Assembly: GCF_001375555.1 (NCBI RefSeq)
Contig: NZ_CTDZ01000009.1
Coordinates: 3,403,758 to 3,467,757, forward strand
Direction of reading: 5' to 3'
DNA from: Numidum massiliense
Lineage (GTDB): Bacteria > Bacillota > Bacilli > Thermoactinomycetales > Novibacillaceae
Length of the DNA: 64,000 nucleotides
Shown here: positions 55,908 through 64,000 of the stretch, piece after piece
How positions within the stretch are numbered: position 1 is the stretch's first letter
How the letters are laid out: each line of letters begins with the position of its first letter
Notes under the pieces: generated by a model
Told to the model about the DNA's origin: nothing
Databases searched by the model: none
Seen by the model: the letters and a program-made list of their open reading frames with translations, nothing else
Position numbers and translations under genes: made by a program

Positions 55908-56993
55908 CTACTTCTGCAAATAAAGCGCGATGCCCATTGCACAGACGGCGAAGTCTAAGGTTAAAATGTCATATACTGGGTGGTCGGAGGGGATGCGCGC
56001 GGCGTTTAAATAGTCACTGACGAGTTGTGACAGGCGCACCGTAATGCCGTCGACACTTTCGCCGCTCGCGAGTGCGTCTTCGCCCGCCTCGACGAAGCGC
56101 GGAATCCAAGCAGACACTTCGTCAAGCGCCTCGTTGACGTCCTTCGTCGCGCCGTAGTGACCGAAACAGATCGTCTCGCTATTTAGGGCGCGAATTTTTG
56201 CGAGTGATGCTTGCATCGCCTCGGGGTCAAACTGATTAGGGGACGTCGTGGGCAAATAAAACGTTAAACCGCAGTCTCTTGTCTGGTGGTAGCGGATGCC
56301 GGCGGTGTCCCCGGTGTACACTGTTTTGCGCAGTGGATCGAAAATGCTAAAGTGGTGCTTGGCGTGACCGGGCGTATGTAAAAATTGTAATTTGCAGTCG
56401 CGCCCGATCGGTAGCGTTTCCATGTCTTCCTTCACTAATAGTCGTTCAGCCGGGATCGGTTCGATCGGCGCGAACAAGGCGTCGAACTGGTCGCCGTAGA
56501 CGGACCGGGCACTTTTAATTAGTCGAGCAGGGTCGGCAAGGTGGCGCGCACCGCGGGGGTGAACGACGACGGTCGCGTTCGGGCAATGTTTTAGTAACAC
56601 GCCGGCTCCTCCGGAGTGGTCGAGGTGAATATGGGTGACGACGATGTATGTCACCTCGTGTGGATGTATGCCGAGGGTGTGCAGCCCGTCTAATACATAG
56701 GGGATGGACGGGCTCGGCCCCGTTTCGATTAACGTTAACTGCTCGCCCTGAATGACGTATGTCCCGGTGCGCCCGGGCATCCCGAGGTCAAAGCCGTCAA
56801 TGAGGTACGTGTCGTGTCCGAGTGCCTGTGGCTGTCCTTTGTGGTCGGCGTTTCGGGGGACCGTTTGCCCGGTCGTATGCTTCCTCGTGTTCACGGCATT
56901 GTTTCGATTCGTGCCCTTTTCACGGTTCGAGTTTTTATCCATTTTTGCTAATCTATTCGTATTTACTGCTTGACGATTCGACTGTTGTTCCAT
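55908..56993 (-). CDS. MBL-fold metallohydrolase with an asparagine-rich N-terminal tail
   Basis: A 361-residue protein. The metallo-beta-lactamase fold begins after about residue 57 and has the metal motif VVTHIHLDHSGGAG, the further ligand HTPGHAKHHFSIF, YTGDTAG and CFGHYGAT. Enzymes of this group hydrolyse thioesters or act as lactonases and sulfur-transfer enzymes; the substrate is not predictable. The first 57 residues are rich in Asn, Lys and Arg, not conserved, and may be a recent extension. The start follows GAGGGGAGAG. The end lies in a gene-free gap. Confidence 0.85.
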   Translation of the reverse strand: MEQQSNRQAVNTNRLAKMDKNSNREKGTNRNNAVNTRKHTTGQTVPRNADHKGQPQALGHDTYLIDGFDLGMPGRTGTYVIQGEQLTLIETGPSPSIPYVLDGLHTLGIHPHEVTYIVVTHIHLDHSGGAGVLLKHCPNATVVVHPRGARHLADPARLIKSARSVYGDQFDALFAPIEPIPAERLLVKEDMETLPIGRDCKLQFLHTPGHAKHHFSIFDPLRKTVYTGDTAGIRYHQTRDCGLTFYLPTTSPNQFDPEAMQASLAKIRALNSETICFGHYGATKDVNEALDEVSAWIPRFVEAGEDALASGESVDGITVRLSQLVSDYLNAARIPSDHPVYDILTLDFAVCAMGIALYLQK

Positions 56994-57240
56994 GAACGTC
57001 TTCTCTCCCCTCGAAAAGAAATGAGTCTACACGCAGTTCCTACACCTAATATTGTCCAATTTATCCCCCGCTTACGCAAGCCCTTACATATACTTTGCAG
57101 TTGATATACATGAAGAAATCGAAAACGAGAGACGTCAGATCGCATCCGCTTCGTCAGCGGGTTAACCATTGCTACACCTTTTTTATCCATTGAGTTACAG
57201 GAAAAGCTTCGATACACTAAATGATTGGAGGGAGACATTA

Positions 57241-58254
57241 ATGGAAGATGTTATATATGTAGACAATTTGCGGAAGGAATTCAAGGCGTATTCGAGTCGC
57301 CCCGGCTTAAAAGGGGCGTTTCGCGATTTGTTCACCCGTAATTATGCGATCGTTCCTGCTGTCGACGGCATTTCTCTGCGAGTGAAACGCGGGGAGATGG
57401 TCGGATACATCGGGGAGAACGGTGCGGGTAAATCGACGACGATTAAAATGTTGACCGGCATTTTGACGCCGACTGCGGGGACGGTGCGCGTCAACGGAAT
57501 GAATCCACACAAAGAGCGGGAAAAGTTCGTGCGCACGATCGGCGTCGTGTTCGGGCAACGCTCGCAGCTGTGGTGGGACATCGCCGTGCAAGAGTCGTTC
57601 CGCTTATTGAAAAAAATATATAAAGTGTCGGATCGCGCGTACGAGGAGCACATGGGGCACGTCATCGCTTCGCTCGACATTGCACCGCTGTTGGACAAAC
57701 CGGTGCGCAAGTTGTCCCTCGGGCAGCGTATGCGCTGTGAGCTGGCAGCTGCACTCATTCACAACCCGCCGCTGCTTTTTCTCGATGAACCGACAATCGG
57801 TTTGGACGTCCTCGTCAAGTTGAAGATCCGCAATTTTTTACAGGAGCTTAACGAAAAATATAAGACGACGGTACTCTTAACGACGCACGACTTATCCGAC
57901 ATCGAAGCGCTTTGCGAACGCGTCGTCATGCTTGACGACGGTAAAGTTATTTACGACGGACGGCTCGATGATTTGCGTGCCAAGTGGGGCGAAGGGAAAC
58001 AAATCTCGTTTTCGTTTGCGACACGCGTGACGCGGGACGAGCTACAAGCGCTCGTGCGGGAGTTGGCCGTCACGTGGACGGCGGGCAAAGGGGAAAACGT
58101 GTGGATTGCTAATGTGGCGAACGAGGAACAGGAGATTTCTGAACTAATTGGACGCGTCGTCACCGCACACCGCATAACCGATATGAAAATTGTCGATGCG
58201 TCGACTGAGGAAATTATTCGCAACATTTACGAAGAGGGTGTCGTGGATGCCTAA
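57241..58254 (+). CDS. ABC-2 type exporter ATP-binding protein
   Basis: A 337-residue ATPase. Walker A IGENGAGKSTTIKML, Q-loop VFGQRSQLWWD, signature LSLGQRMRCELAAAL (LSLGQ rather than LSGGQ, common in this subfamily), Walker B LLFLDEPTIGLD and TTHDLSDIEALC are present. The FGQRSQLWWD element is characteristic of ATPases paired with PF06182-type permeases. ATG at 57241 follows GGAGGGA. It overlaps the first permease gene by 8 bp. The substrate is unknown; relatives include multidrug and viologen exporters. Confidence 0.92.
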   Translation: MEDVIYVDNLRKEFKAYSSRPGLKGAFRDLFTRNYAIVPAVDGISLRVKRGEMVGYIGENGAGKSTTIKMLTGILTPTAGTVRVNGMNPHKEREKFVRTIGVVFGQRSQLWWDIAVQESFRLLKKIYKVSDRAYEEHMGHVIASLDIAPLLDKPVRKLSLGQRMRCELAAALIHNPPLLFLDEPTIGLDVLVKLKIRNFLQELNEKYKTTVLLTTHDLSDIEALCERVVMLDDGKVIYDGRLDDLRAKWGEGKQISFSFATRVTRDELQALVRELAVTWTAGKGENVWIANVANEEQEISELIGRVVTAHRITDMKIVDASTEEIIRNIYEEGVVDA

Positions 58255-59038
58255 GTACTTGGAGATGATCCGCATCCGCTTTTTAATGTTGCTCGCCTAC
58301 CGCACGAACTACTACAGCGGCATCCTCATTTACAGTATCAATATCGGCGCATACTATTTTTTGTGGCAGGCGATTTACGGCGACAAACAGACTCTCGCCG
58401 GCATCGATGTGACGCAAATGACGACGTACATCGCCGTCGCGTGGATGGCGCGGGCGTTTTACTTTAATAACATCGACCGCGAAATCGCCAGCGAAATTCG
58501 CGAAGGAAAAGTCGCCGTCGAGCTGATCCGTCCGTACAATTACTTACTGATGAAAACGATGGCGGGGTTGGGCGAGGGGCTGTTTCGACTCCTTTTTTTC
58601 TCTGTGCCAGGGATGGTCATTGTCAGCCTGTTGCTTAAACTCGACTTCTCCGCCTCTGTGGCGACGTGGGGATTATTTTTTATTTCCCTCGCTTTTAGTT
58701 TTGTCATCAACACGCAAATTAATTTATTGACCGGGATTTTAGCGTTTTTCTTGCAAAATAACATCGGCTTAATTCGCGGTAAACGCGTCGTGATCGACTT
58801 GTTTTCCGGTTTACTGTTGCCGCTCAGTTTCTTTCCTGGGTGGGCGCAAGCAGTGATGAATGTGTTGCCGTTTCAAGCGATTAGTTACATTCCGAGTATG
58901 ATTTTTACGGAGGCATTTCAAGGGATGGAAATTGTTCGCGCGCTATCGCTGCAAGCCTTTTGGGTCGCCGTGCTCATCGTCCCGATTCAACTGTTGTGGG
59001 TGCTGGCGAAACGGCAACTGGTGGTGCAAGGGGGCTAA
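58247..59038 (+). CDS. ABC-2 family permease, first subunit
   Basis: A 263-residue integral membrane protein with about six helices, starting MPKYLEMIRIRFLMLLAYRTNY. It matches the ABC2_membrane_6 type in its early RTNYYSG stretch, the REIASEIREGKVAVELIRPYNY loop and the LLLPLSFFPGWAQAVMNVLPFQ segment. It pairs with the next gene to form a heterodimeric channel. ATG lies inside the end of the ATPase gene. Confidence 0.88.
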   Translation: MPKYLEMIRIRFLMLLAYRTNYYSGILIYSINIGAYYFLWQAIYGDKQTLAGIDVTQMTTYIAVAWMARAFYFNNIDREIASEIREGKVAVELIRPYNYLLMKTMAGLGEGLFRLLFFSVPGMVIVSLLLKLDFSASVATWGLFFISLAFSFVINTQINLLTGILAFFLQNNIGLIRGKRVVIDLFSGLLLPLSFFPGWAQAVMNVLPFQAISYIPSMIFTEAFQGMEIVRALSLQAFWVAVLIVPIQLLWVLAKRQLVVQGG

Positions 59039-59042
59039 ACAC

Positions 59043-59828
59043 ATGTTTTATTTGTCGGTTTTTGGTCGTTATACGGCGCAATATTTAAAGACGCGGCTCG
59101 CGTACCGCGTCGACACACTCGTGGCGATTTTTTCTGACTTGTTGTCTCAGGCAGTCAATCTCGTGTTCATTCTCGTCGTGTTCGGGCACACACAACTGTT
59201 GGCTGGCTGGACGCGGGATGAAGTCATTTTTATATACGGCTTTTTTCTCGTGCCGTACGCCATCTTCTCCGCTTTCTTTAATTTGTGGGATTTTAACGAC
59301 CGCTATATTATAAAAGGGGAAATGGACCGCGTACTGACGCGGCCGGTGCACAGTTTGTTCCAAATCGTTTTGGAACGGATGGAGTTAGAGTCGTTGTTCG
59401 GGGCGGTAACAGGCCTCGTGGTGATGGGTTACGCTGGCTCGCGGTTAGGTTTGACTGTCACGTGGTACGACCCGTTCGTTTTTATCGTGTTAGTGGTGAG
59501 CGGGGCGATGATTTACGGCGGTATTTTTATCTCCCTTGCTAGCATTAGCTTTTGGTCGGACAGCCGGACGGACATTATGCCGATGATGTACAACATCGGC
59601 AACTACGGGCGGTACCCCGTCGACATTTACAACCGCATCATTCGTTACGTGTTGACGTGGATTTTGCCTTTTGCCTTCGTCGGCGTGTACCCTTCCGCTT
59701 ACTTTTTAAGAAAAGAAGCGTGGTACGGTTATACGCTGTTGACTCCCGTGATGGGGACGATCTTTTTAACGCTGGCAATCCTGCTGTGGAATATCGGCGT
59801 GACGAAGTACCGCGGTGCTGGTAACTGA
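59043..59828 (+). CDS. ABC-2 family permease, second subunit
   Basis: A 261-residue membrane protein homologous in layout to the preceding permease: RLAYRVDTLVAIFSDL at the start, then the cytoplasmic loop IIKGEMDRVLTRPVHSLFQ and the terminal LPFAFVGVYPSAYFL. It begins four bases after the first permease. Together with the ATPase it forms a three-gene exporter operon. Confidence 0.88.
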   Translation: MFYLSVFGRYTAQYLKTRLAYRVDTLVAIFSDLLSQAVNLVFILVVFGHTQLLAGWTRDEVIFIYGFFLVPYAIFSAFFNLWDFNDRYIIKGEMDRVLTRPVHSLFQIVLERMELESLFGAVTGLVVMGYAGSRLGLTVTWYDPFVFIVLVVSGAMIYGGIFISLASISFWSDSRTDIMPMMYNIGNYGRYPVDIYNRIIRYVLTWILPFAFVGVYPSAYFLRKEAWYGYTLLTPVMGTIFLTLAILLWNIGVTKYRGAGN

Positions 59829-59835
59829 AAAGACG

Positions 59836-60219
59836 TTACTTCTCGGTGATGCCCCAGTAGCTGTGGGCGTGCGGGGGGCCGCCGGGACGGGCATCGACAG
59901 TCGTCTCCCCTTCGAGGATGTGGTAGTGACTGCCGTCGGGTAACGGAATCGCTGGACCAGTGACGCCGGCATAGTTGTGTTTGTGGCCGTCGTCAAACGT
60001 CGTCGTCCCTTCGAATTTGTGCACGTGCGGGACGCCGGTCGGCGCGGGTGCAGTCACGCCGAAGATGCGGTGGTAGTGGTGGAAGTCGTAGGACGTTTCC
60101 CCTTTATACGGGTGGACGTGTTCCGGTAGCGCACCGTCGTAAAATACCAATTGGAAGTCGTGGGCGTGATCGCCGTCGATCCGTATCTTCGCCTGTTTTT
60201 TTTGCTTACTCATTGCCAT
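59836..60219 (-). CDS. ymaF: YmaF-family histidine-rich protein
   Basis: A 127-residue soluble protein with repeated His-containing motifs (DGDHAHDFQ, EHVHPYKGET, FHHYHRIFG, GVPHVHKFEGTT, GHKHNYAGVTGP, GSHYHILEGETT, PPHAHSYWGIT). The regular HxH spacing defines the YmaF family; metal binding is likely but not proven. It is convergent with the ABC exporter genes and only 7 bp separates the two stops. Confidence 0.88.
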   Translation of the reverse strand: MAMSKQKKQAKIRIDGDHAHDFQLVFYDGALPEHVHPYKGETSYDFHHYHRIFGVTAPAPTGVPHVHKFEGTTTFDDGHKHNYAGVTGPAIPLPDGSHYHILEGETTVDARPGGPPHAHSYWGITEK

Positions 60220-60314
60220 CTCCCCCTCGGGTGAGTTTCCTCATTTATCGATATGAGGGGAGGGGGGAAATGGACACGGCGAGTGGCTAACGGGACGTGT
60301 AGTTTTCATACGGT

Positions 60315-61643
60315 TTACGGTGAAAATCGAAGTTGCAATGCAGCAGCGATCAGCCGCGGCAGTTCGGTGTTGTCGCGCAGTCCAGCAAAGGTGTGGGAGG
60401 AAGGGCCGTAGGCGTAGAGCGGAATGTCAGTACCTGTGTGCGTGTCGCTCGTCCAACTGACAGCGGCGCGTTTGCTGATGACGACGTTAATGGCCCGCGC
60501 CGGTTGTTCTGCCCGCTTGATCGCTTCACCCTCTTCCGCTGTCAAAGTGATACCGGTGTGCTGAAACACGATTTCCGCGACGTTGCTACGGTCTGCGTTA
60601 AGCTTTGCGGCGATTGCGTTCCCCGAGGCGTTGACGTGGCGTAGCACTTCTAAATTTGCCTCTTTTTTGTTGTAACCGCCGACCGACATGCCTCCGGTGT
60701 CGTGATCGCCGGCGATCACGACGAGCGTATGGCCATCTGCGCGGGCGAAGTCGACGGCCGTCTGCACCGCTTGCTCAAAAGCGGCGATATCTTTCATCGC
60801 CCAGGCAGCGTCGTGGGCGTGGCTGGCGCGGTCGATTTGGCTACCTTCCACCATGAGAAAAAAACCGGAGCTGTTTTGGGAAAGAATATCGATCGCTTTC
60901 GCCGTCATTTCTTGCAAACTCGGTTCATTCGTTTCGTCGCGATCTAGTTCCGGCGCCATTTCGGCGTTAGCAAACAGACCGAGTATTTTATCGGCACGCG
61001 CTAAGCGCAAGGCGGCGCGGTTTTCGATCAGGCGAAAGCCGCGTCTGTTCGCTTCTACTACGAGGTCGCGCCCTTGTTGTTTCCCGCCCTTTGCCATCGG
61101 TAAAAAAAATTGCTTACCTCCGCCGAGGAGGACGTCGACGCGGTCGAGCATTTGTGGAGCGATAGCCCTTTCGTTGTGACGCGAGGTGACGTGGGAGGCG
61201 AATACGGCAGGTGTGGCGTTCGTCACGTTGGACGTCACGACGAGACCCGTTTTTTTGCCAGCGGAGCGCGCGGCTTCGAGAATCGTCTGCCGCTCCTTTC
61301 CTTGCGGGTCAACGCTGATCATCCCGTTGTTTGTCTTGACACCGGTCGCCATTGCCGTGCCGGCAGCGGCAGAGTCCGTTATTTTATTATCGGCGGAGTG
61401 CGTTTTCACCATGCCTACTAACAGGTCGTCCCAAGCGGCTTTGCGGCCCTTAAACCAGCGATAGTTCGTCGCGTGGTCGGCGGAAAAGCCGTCAGGGATC
61501 ATGAAGATGACGTTAGTCGCTATTTGTTCCGGCGGGCCTTGCTTCGCTAAGCTTCGTACACTCGTAGGTGTGGCAACAATGGCGGTGAGGAAAATGAACG
61601 CGATAAAGAGAGATAGGTGTCGTCTAACTGTGTGACGGTACAT
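60315..61643 (-). CDS. secreted alkaline phosphatase, PhoA family
   Basis: A phosphomonoesterase of 442 residues. Residues 1-33 are a signal peptide (RRHLSLFIAFIFLTAIVATP). Metal and nucleophile motifs are IFMIPDGFSADH, ITDSAAAGTAMATG (catalytic serine after Asp), FFLMVEGSQIDRASHAHD, VVIAGDHDTGGMSVG and the final SDTHTGTDIPLYAYG. ATG at 61643 follows AGGAGGAAGTCG; an upstream in-frame start would add a poor, uncharged lead. The ribosome-binding site is inside a strong hairpin. Induction by phosphate starvation would be usual, but no Pho box was identified. Confidence 0.92.
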   Translation of the reverse strand: MYRHTVRRHLSLFIAFIFLTAIVATPTSVRSLAKQGPPEQIATNVIFMIPDGFSADHATNYRWFKGRKAAWDDLLVGMVKTHSADNKITDSAAAGTAMATGVKTNNGMISVDPQGKERQTILEAARSAGKKTGLVVTSNVTNATPAVFASHVTSRHNERAIAPQMLDRVDVLLGGGKQFFLPMAKGGKQQGRDLVVEANRRGFRLIENRAALRLARADKILGLFANAEMAPELDRDETNEPSLQEMTAKAIDILSQNSSGFFLMVEGSQIDRASHAHDAAWAMKDIAAFEQAVQTAVDFARADGHTLVVIAGDHDTGGMSVGGYNKKEANLEVLRHVNASGNAIAAKLNADRSNVAEIVFQHTGITLTAEEGEAIKRAEQPARAINVVISKRAAVSWTSDTHTGTDIPLYAYGPSSHTFAGLRDNTELPRLIAAALQLRFSP

Positions 61644-61648
61644 CGACT

Positions 61649-61689
61649 TCCTCCTAAACTTACGTATGCCATTAAGTTTAGAAGGAGGA
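61649..61689 (-). promoter_or_regulatory. leader hairpin sequestering the alkaline phosphatase ribosome-binding site
   Basis: Read on the minus strand, TCCTCC (61689-61684), a 3-base bulge, TAAACTTA (61680-61673), a 10-base loop, TAAGTTTA and GGAGGA (61654-61649) form a 14-bp hairpin. GGAGGA is the Shine-Dalgarno sequence of the phosphatase, six bases before its ATG. Confidence 0.75.
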
Positions 61690-61703
61690 GACAATTTTAT
61701 TCA

Positions 61704-62921
61704 CTAAGCCTTCTCAGAGGTGAGCGGTGTCAGCTCTTGCGCGACCGGCTCCTCAACTCGTTCAGGGACGATCTTGTCAATTTTTTGCAGTGTGCGGTTT
61801 AGATCGCGCGTACTTAAAAACATTTTGTAAATAATGCTTAATTCGAAGGCGAGCAGTAAGATGGCGCTGGAAATGACTGTCTCCTTAATGATCCCACAAA
61901 TAGGTGCAATAATAAATATAAACATTTGGAACTCGACGCCACTAAATAAATGGGGGCGAACTCGTACCTTTTCTAATGCGTGGCGTACTTTCATATACCA
62001 TCCGAACCGCGATTTAAAGGTTTGTTGTAAATCTACCGTTCCTTTTTTTCGCTTCCGCTCAGGCTGTGGCTGTGTGGAGGTATCTTCAGTCGCATGGGCG
62101 GAAGCGTTCGCAGTGACCGCCTCAGCAGTAGCTACTTTTTCGTGTGACGCTTCATCCTTTGTTTGACGCACACCTGCTTGCGTATTATCTTGTGGCGCGG
62201 CGTTTGGCTGTAACGGATGATCCTGATCGGTATCTTCCGAATGTCTATAGAGCGGGACTGACTGAACGGGTTCGTTTCGATATTCCTGGTTTGCCACGTC
62301 AACGAGCGGAGGTTTTAAAGGGCCAAAATAGCGCTCCAGTTCTTTTTTTTGTTCTTGGGCAATCGGTTCGTGATGCGTCCGTTTCAGTCGCTTTAGGACA
62401 ACTTTCCTTTTCTGATTGATCCGTTTGCGCATTTCGCGGCGAATCTTATACATGTTGAGGGCGTCTATGTAGCGGATTGCGTCTAGGGCGATGATGACAA
62501 TCGCGTAATACACATAACTGAAGTCACCTGTCATGTGGAACTGGCCGACGCCGAGTGCTGTGGCACAAATAATGACGCGGACGCGGTCGAGCGTATAGTC
62601 GAGCCACATGCCGAACAGTGTGCCTGTTCCTTTCAGCCGTGCGACTTTGCCGTCCATACAGTCTAAAACAAAACTGAAATGGAACAATACGGCCCCGGCC
62701 ACTAATGCGGAGTAATGACCTAGATAAAAATAGTACGCCGAAAATAATCCAATAATAAAGGCGAAGAGAGACAGTTGGTTCGGAGTGATGCGCGTATAGT
62801 TAGCGACTGGCAACACTAAGCGCGCCGCGAGTGGATCGACGAGAAAAACGGTCCACCAAGCGTCGCGCTTTTTGTAGGATTTTTCCTTAACGTCAGCTAA
62901 CGTGAACTTCCCAAGTTCCAT
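61704..62921 (-). CDS. CDP-alcohol phosphatidyltransferase family protein
   Basis: A membrane enzyme of about 405 residues. The CDP-OH-P motif DG-x2-AR-x8-G-x3-D-x3-D is visible in CMDGKVARLKGTGTLFGMWL followed by DYTLD, next to hydrophobic helices in the first 190 residues. A hydrophilic, low-complexity segment (about 190-300, rich in Gln, Ala, Thr, Glu) separates it from two C-terminal helices. The usual family members are about 200 residues, so this is an enlarged form. The alcohol acceptor (for example inositol phosphate, glycerol phosphate) is not predictable. The start at MELGKFTLADVKEK is preferred, although its GGAGGT lies 12 bases upstream. Confidence 0.8.
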   Translation of the reverse strand: MELGKFTLADVKEKSYKKRDAWWTVFLVDPLAARLVLPVANYTRITPNQLSLFAFIIGLFSAYYFYLGHYSALVAGAVLFHFSFVLDCMDGKVARLKGTGTLFGMWLDYTLDRVRVIICATALGVGQFHMTGDFSYVYYAIVIIALDAIRYIDALNMYKIRREMRKRINQKRKVVLKRLKRTHHEPIAQEQKKELERYFGPLKPPLVDVANQEYRNEPVQSVPLYRHSEDTDQDHPLQPNAAPQDNTQAGVRQTKDEASHEKVATAEAVTANASAHATEDTSTQPQPERKRKKGTVDLQQTFKSRFGWYMKVRHALEKVRVRPHLFSGVEFQMFIFIIAPICGIIKETVISSAILLLAFELSIIYKMFLSTRDLNRTLQKIDKIVPERVEEPVAQELTPLTSEKA

Positions 62922-63029
62922 ATAAAATAAGTACCTCCATCCAAAGTGAATGTAGGGGAAATATACCACAATTCAAACTGTCAATCAAGTAAGCGGATGC
63001 ACAATGTTGATTGGCGGTGCGCAACACGG

Positions 63030-63317
63030 TCAAAAAATGATGAGGACGAGCAAAAAGTGGAGAAGAATACCGACACAAAAGCCTGATACAGTGACTAAAT
63101 ACGCTTGGTTAACCTTGAAATAAGATGATTGTTCGCGTTCCTGTGCGATGCGTCGTTTACTTAAAATAAATGCGAGCACAGGGATCGCTAGCGCTAAAAT
63201 GAGGATTAGTGGGTTTGACGTGGCGATAGCGTATGTGACGCCTAGCGAGAAAAGCAGTGTGAACATTAAGCCGCTAATAAAACCGCTAAGAAAGAATCTC
63301 CCGTACGTTCGCTTCAT
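63030..63317 (-). CDS. small membrane protein, three predicted helices
   Basis: A 95-residue hydrophobic protein with helices at about 8-30 (FFLSGFISGLMFTLLFSLGV), 35-52 and 72-95, separated by a basic loop (SKRRIAQEREQSS). The family is not recognised. Its start follows AGGGGCTGGG on the minus strand. It is divergent from ispH. Confidence 0.65.
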   Translation of the reverse strand: MKRTYGRFFLSGFISGLMFTLLFSLGVTYAIATSNPLILILALAIPVLAFILSKRRIAQEREQSSYFKVNQAYLVTVSGFCVGILLHFLLVLIIF

Positions 63318-63444
63318 CTGTCCCAGCCCCTTGTTTTACAATGATAAACGTCCTAACTGCACATAGCGACTACATGTGAAGTACGCTATAATCAAATTAT
63401 GTAACGGTACTATTACGTTTACTCTCGATTTGGAGGGGAATGAT

Positions 63445-64000
63445 ATGGAAGTCATCAAAATTACACCGCGCGGCTACTGTTACGGTGTCGTCGACGCGAT
63501 GGTGATCGCGCAGCGGGCGGCGAAAGACCCGACGTTGCCGCGCCCGATTTACATTTTAGGAATGATTGTCCACAACCGCCACGTCGTGGATGCTTTTGAC
63601 GAAGAAGGAATTATTACTCTCGATGGAGAGAATCGGATACAACTATTAGATCAAATAGACAAAGGAACAGTTATTTTCACGGCGCACGGCGTGTCGCCAG
63701 AAGTAAGGGCGAAAGCGCAGCAAAAAGGGTTAACCGTGATCGATGCGACGTGTCCTGACGTGACGCGGACGCACGACCTCATTCGCGAAAAGACGGCGAA
63801 TGGGTACGATGTCGTGTACATTGGAAAAAAAGGGCATCCGGAGCCAGAAGGAGCGATCGGCGTTGCCCCAGACCGCGTGCACTTAGTGGAGAAGGCGGCC
63901 GACGTCGCTGCCCTCGACCTTAGTAACGAGCAGATCATCGTGACGAACCAAACGACGATGAGTCAATGGGACACGCTGCAGTTGATGGACCTTATTCGCG
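63445..64000 (+). CDS. ispH: 4-hydroxy-3-methylbut-2-enyl diphosphate reductase (3' truncated by the window)
   Basis: IspH carries out the last step of the MEP isoprenoid pathway with a 4Fe-4S cluster. The first cluster cysteine is in [14 protein letters not shown] and the second in [34 protein letters not shown] and [14 protein letters not shown] are also typical of the Bacillus form. ATG at 63445 follows TGGAGGGG. A TATAAT lies at 63387. The frame runs open to the window end, so the third cysteine and C-terminus lie outside. Confidence 0.95.
   Translation, partial: MEVIKITPRGYCYGVVDAMVIAQRAAKDPTLPRPIYILGMIVHNRHVVDAFDEEGIITLDGENRIQLLDQIDKGTVIFTAHGVSPEVRAKAQQKGLTVIDATCPDVTRTHDLIREKTANGYDVVYIGKKGHPEPEGAIGVAPDRVHLVEKAADVAALDLSNEQIIVTNQTTMSQWDTLQLMDLIR

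Overview
The window looks like chromosomal DNA from a spore-forming member of the Bacillales with roughly balanced base composition. The gene order hprK-lgt-(yvoD)-(yvoF)-his operon-yvcD-rapZ-yvcK-whiA-HPr/crh-clpP-rpoN-cggR-gapA-pgk-tpiA-gpmI-eno-secG-est-rnr-smpB-ssrA is the conserved order known from Bacillus subtilis. A CwlC-like mother-cell lysis amidase points to sporulation. Many starts are GTG or TTG with strong Shine-Dalgarno sequences. The genus cannot be fixed from the sequence alone; Thermoactinomycetaceae- or Paenibacillaceae-like relatives are plausible.

Layout. 1-970: 3' part of an MsmX/UgpC-type sugar ABC ATPase. 1.2-9.7 kb: a vitamin B12 locus made of a cobalamin riboswitch with terminator, btuF, btuC, a btuD-cbiZ fusion, a PduO-type adenosyltransferase, a large secreted LPNTA-anchored protein built from the same two folds as animal transcobalamin/intrinsic factor, and a class D sortase. 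9.9-13.4 kb: hprK, lgt and two yvo-type genes. 13.5-20.4 kb: complete histidine operon hisZGDBHAFIE, in which HisH has lost its nucleophilic cysteine. 20.5-26.9 kb: a divergent prs, a TPR protein, rapZ, yvcK, whiA and an HPr-like protein. 26.9-28 kb: CtsR-type clpP and tRNA-Arg on the minus strand. 28-37.1 kb: rpoN and the CggR-controlled lower-glycolysis operon. 37.4-38.7 kb: a small AT-richer island with a frameshifted gene. 38.8-46.5 kb (minus): lactate/glycolate utilisation (lldP, lutABC, glcDF). 46.7-51.5 kb: secG, est, rnr, smpB, tmRNA, tRNA-Thr. 51.6-53.5 kb: class A beta-lactamase, a 45-residue protein, a gene remnant and tRNA-Ala. 53.7-63.3 kb: cwlC, a metallophosphoesterase, an MBL hydrolase, an ABC-2 exporter, YmaF, alkaline phosphatase, a CDP-alcohol phosphatidyltransferase and a small membrane protein. 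63.4 kb to the end: 5' part of ispH.

How the genes work together. HprK and the HPr/Crh-like protein form the carbon-catabolite signalling pair, CggR senses glycolytic flux, and YvcK/RapZ link envelope and carbon metabolism. The B12 locus appears to be one salvage system: surface capture, lipoprotein, ABC import, cobinamide remodelling and adenosylation.

A recurrent oddity is short tandem duplication at gene ends and in leaders: pduO tail, hisG tail, hisD tail, eno tail, the pgk-tpiA gap, the lutC N-terminus and several spacers. The strongest leads are the wall-anchored transcobalamin-like protein with its cognate sortase, the cysteine-less HisH, the phased 19-bp array before tpiA, the 66-bp array at the end of eno, and a hairpin that buries the ribosome-binding site of the alkaline phosphatase gene.
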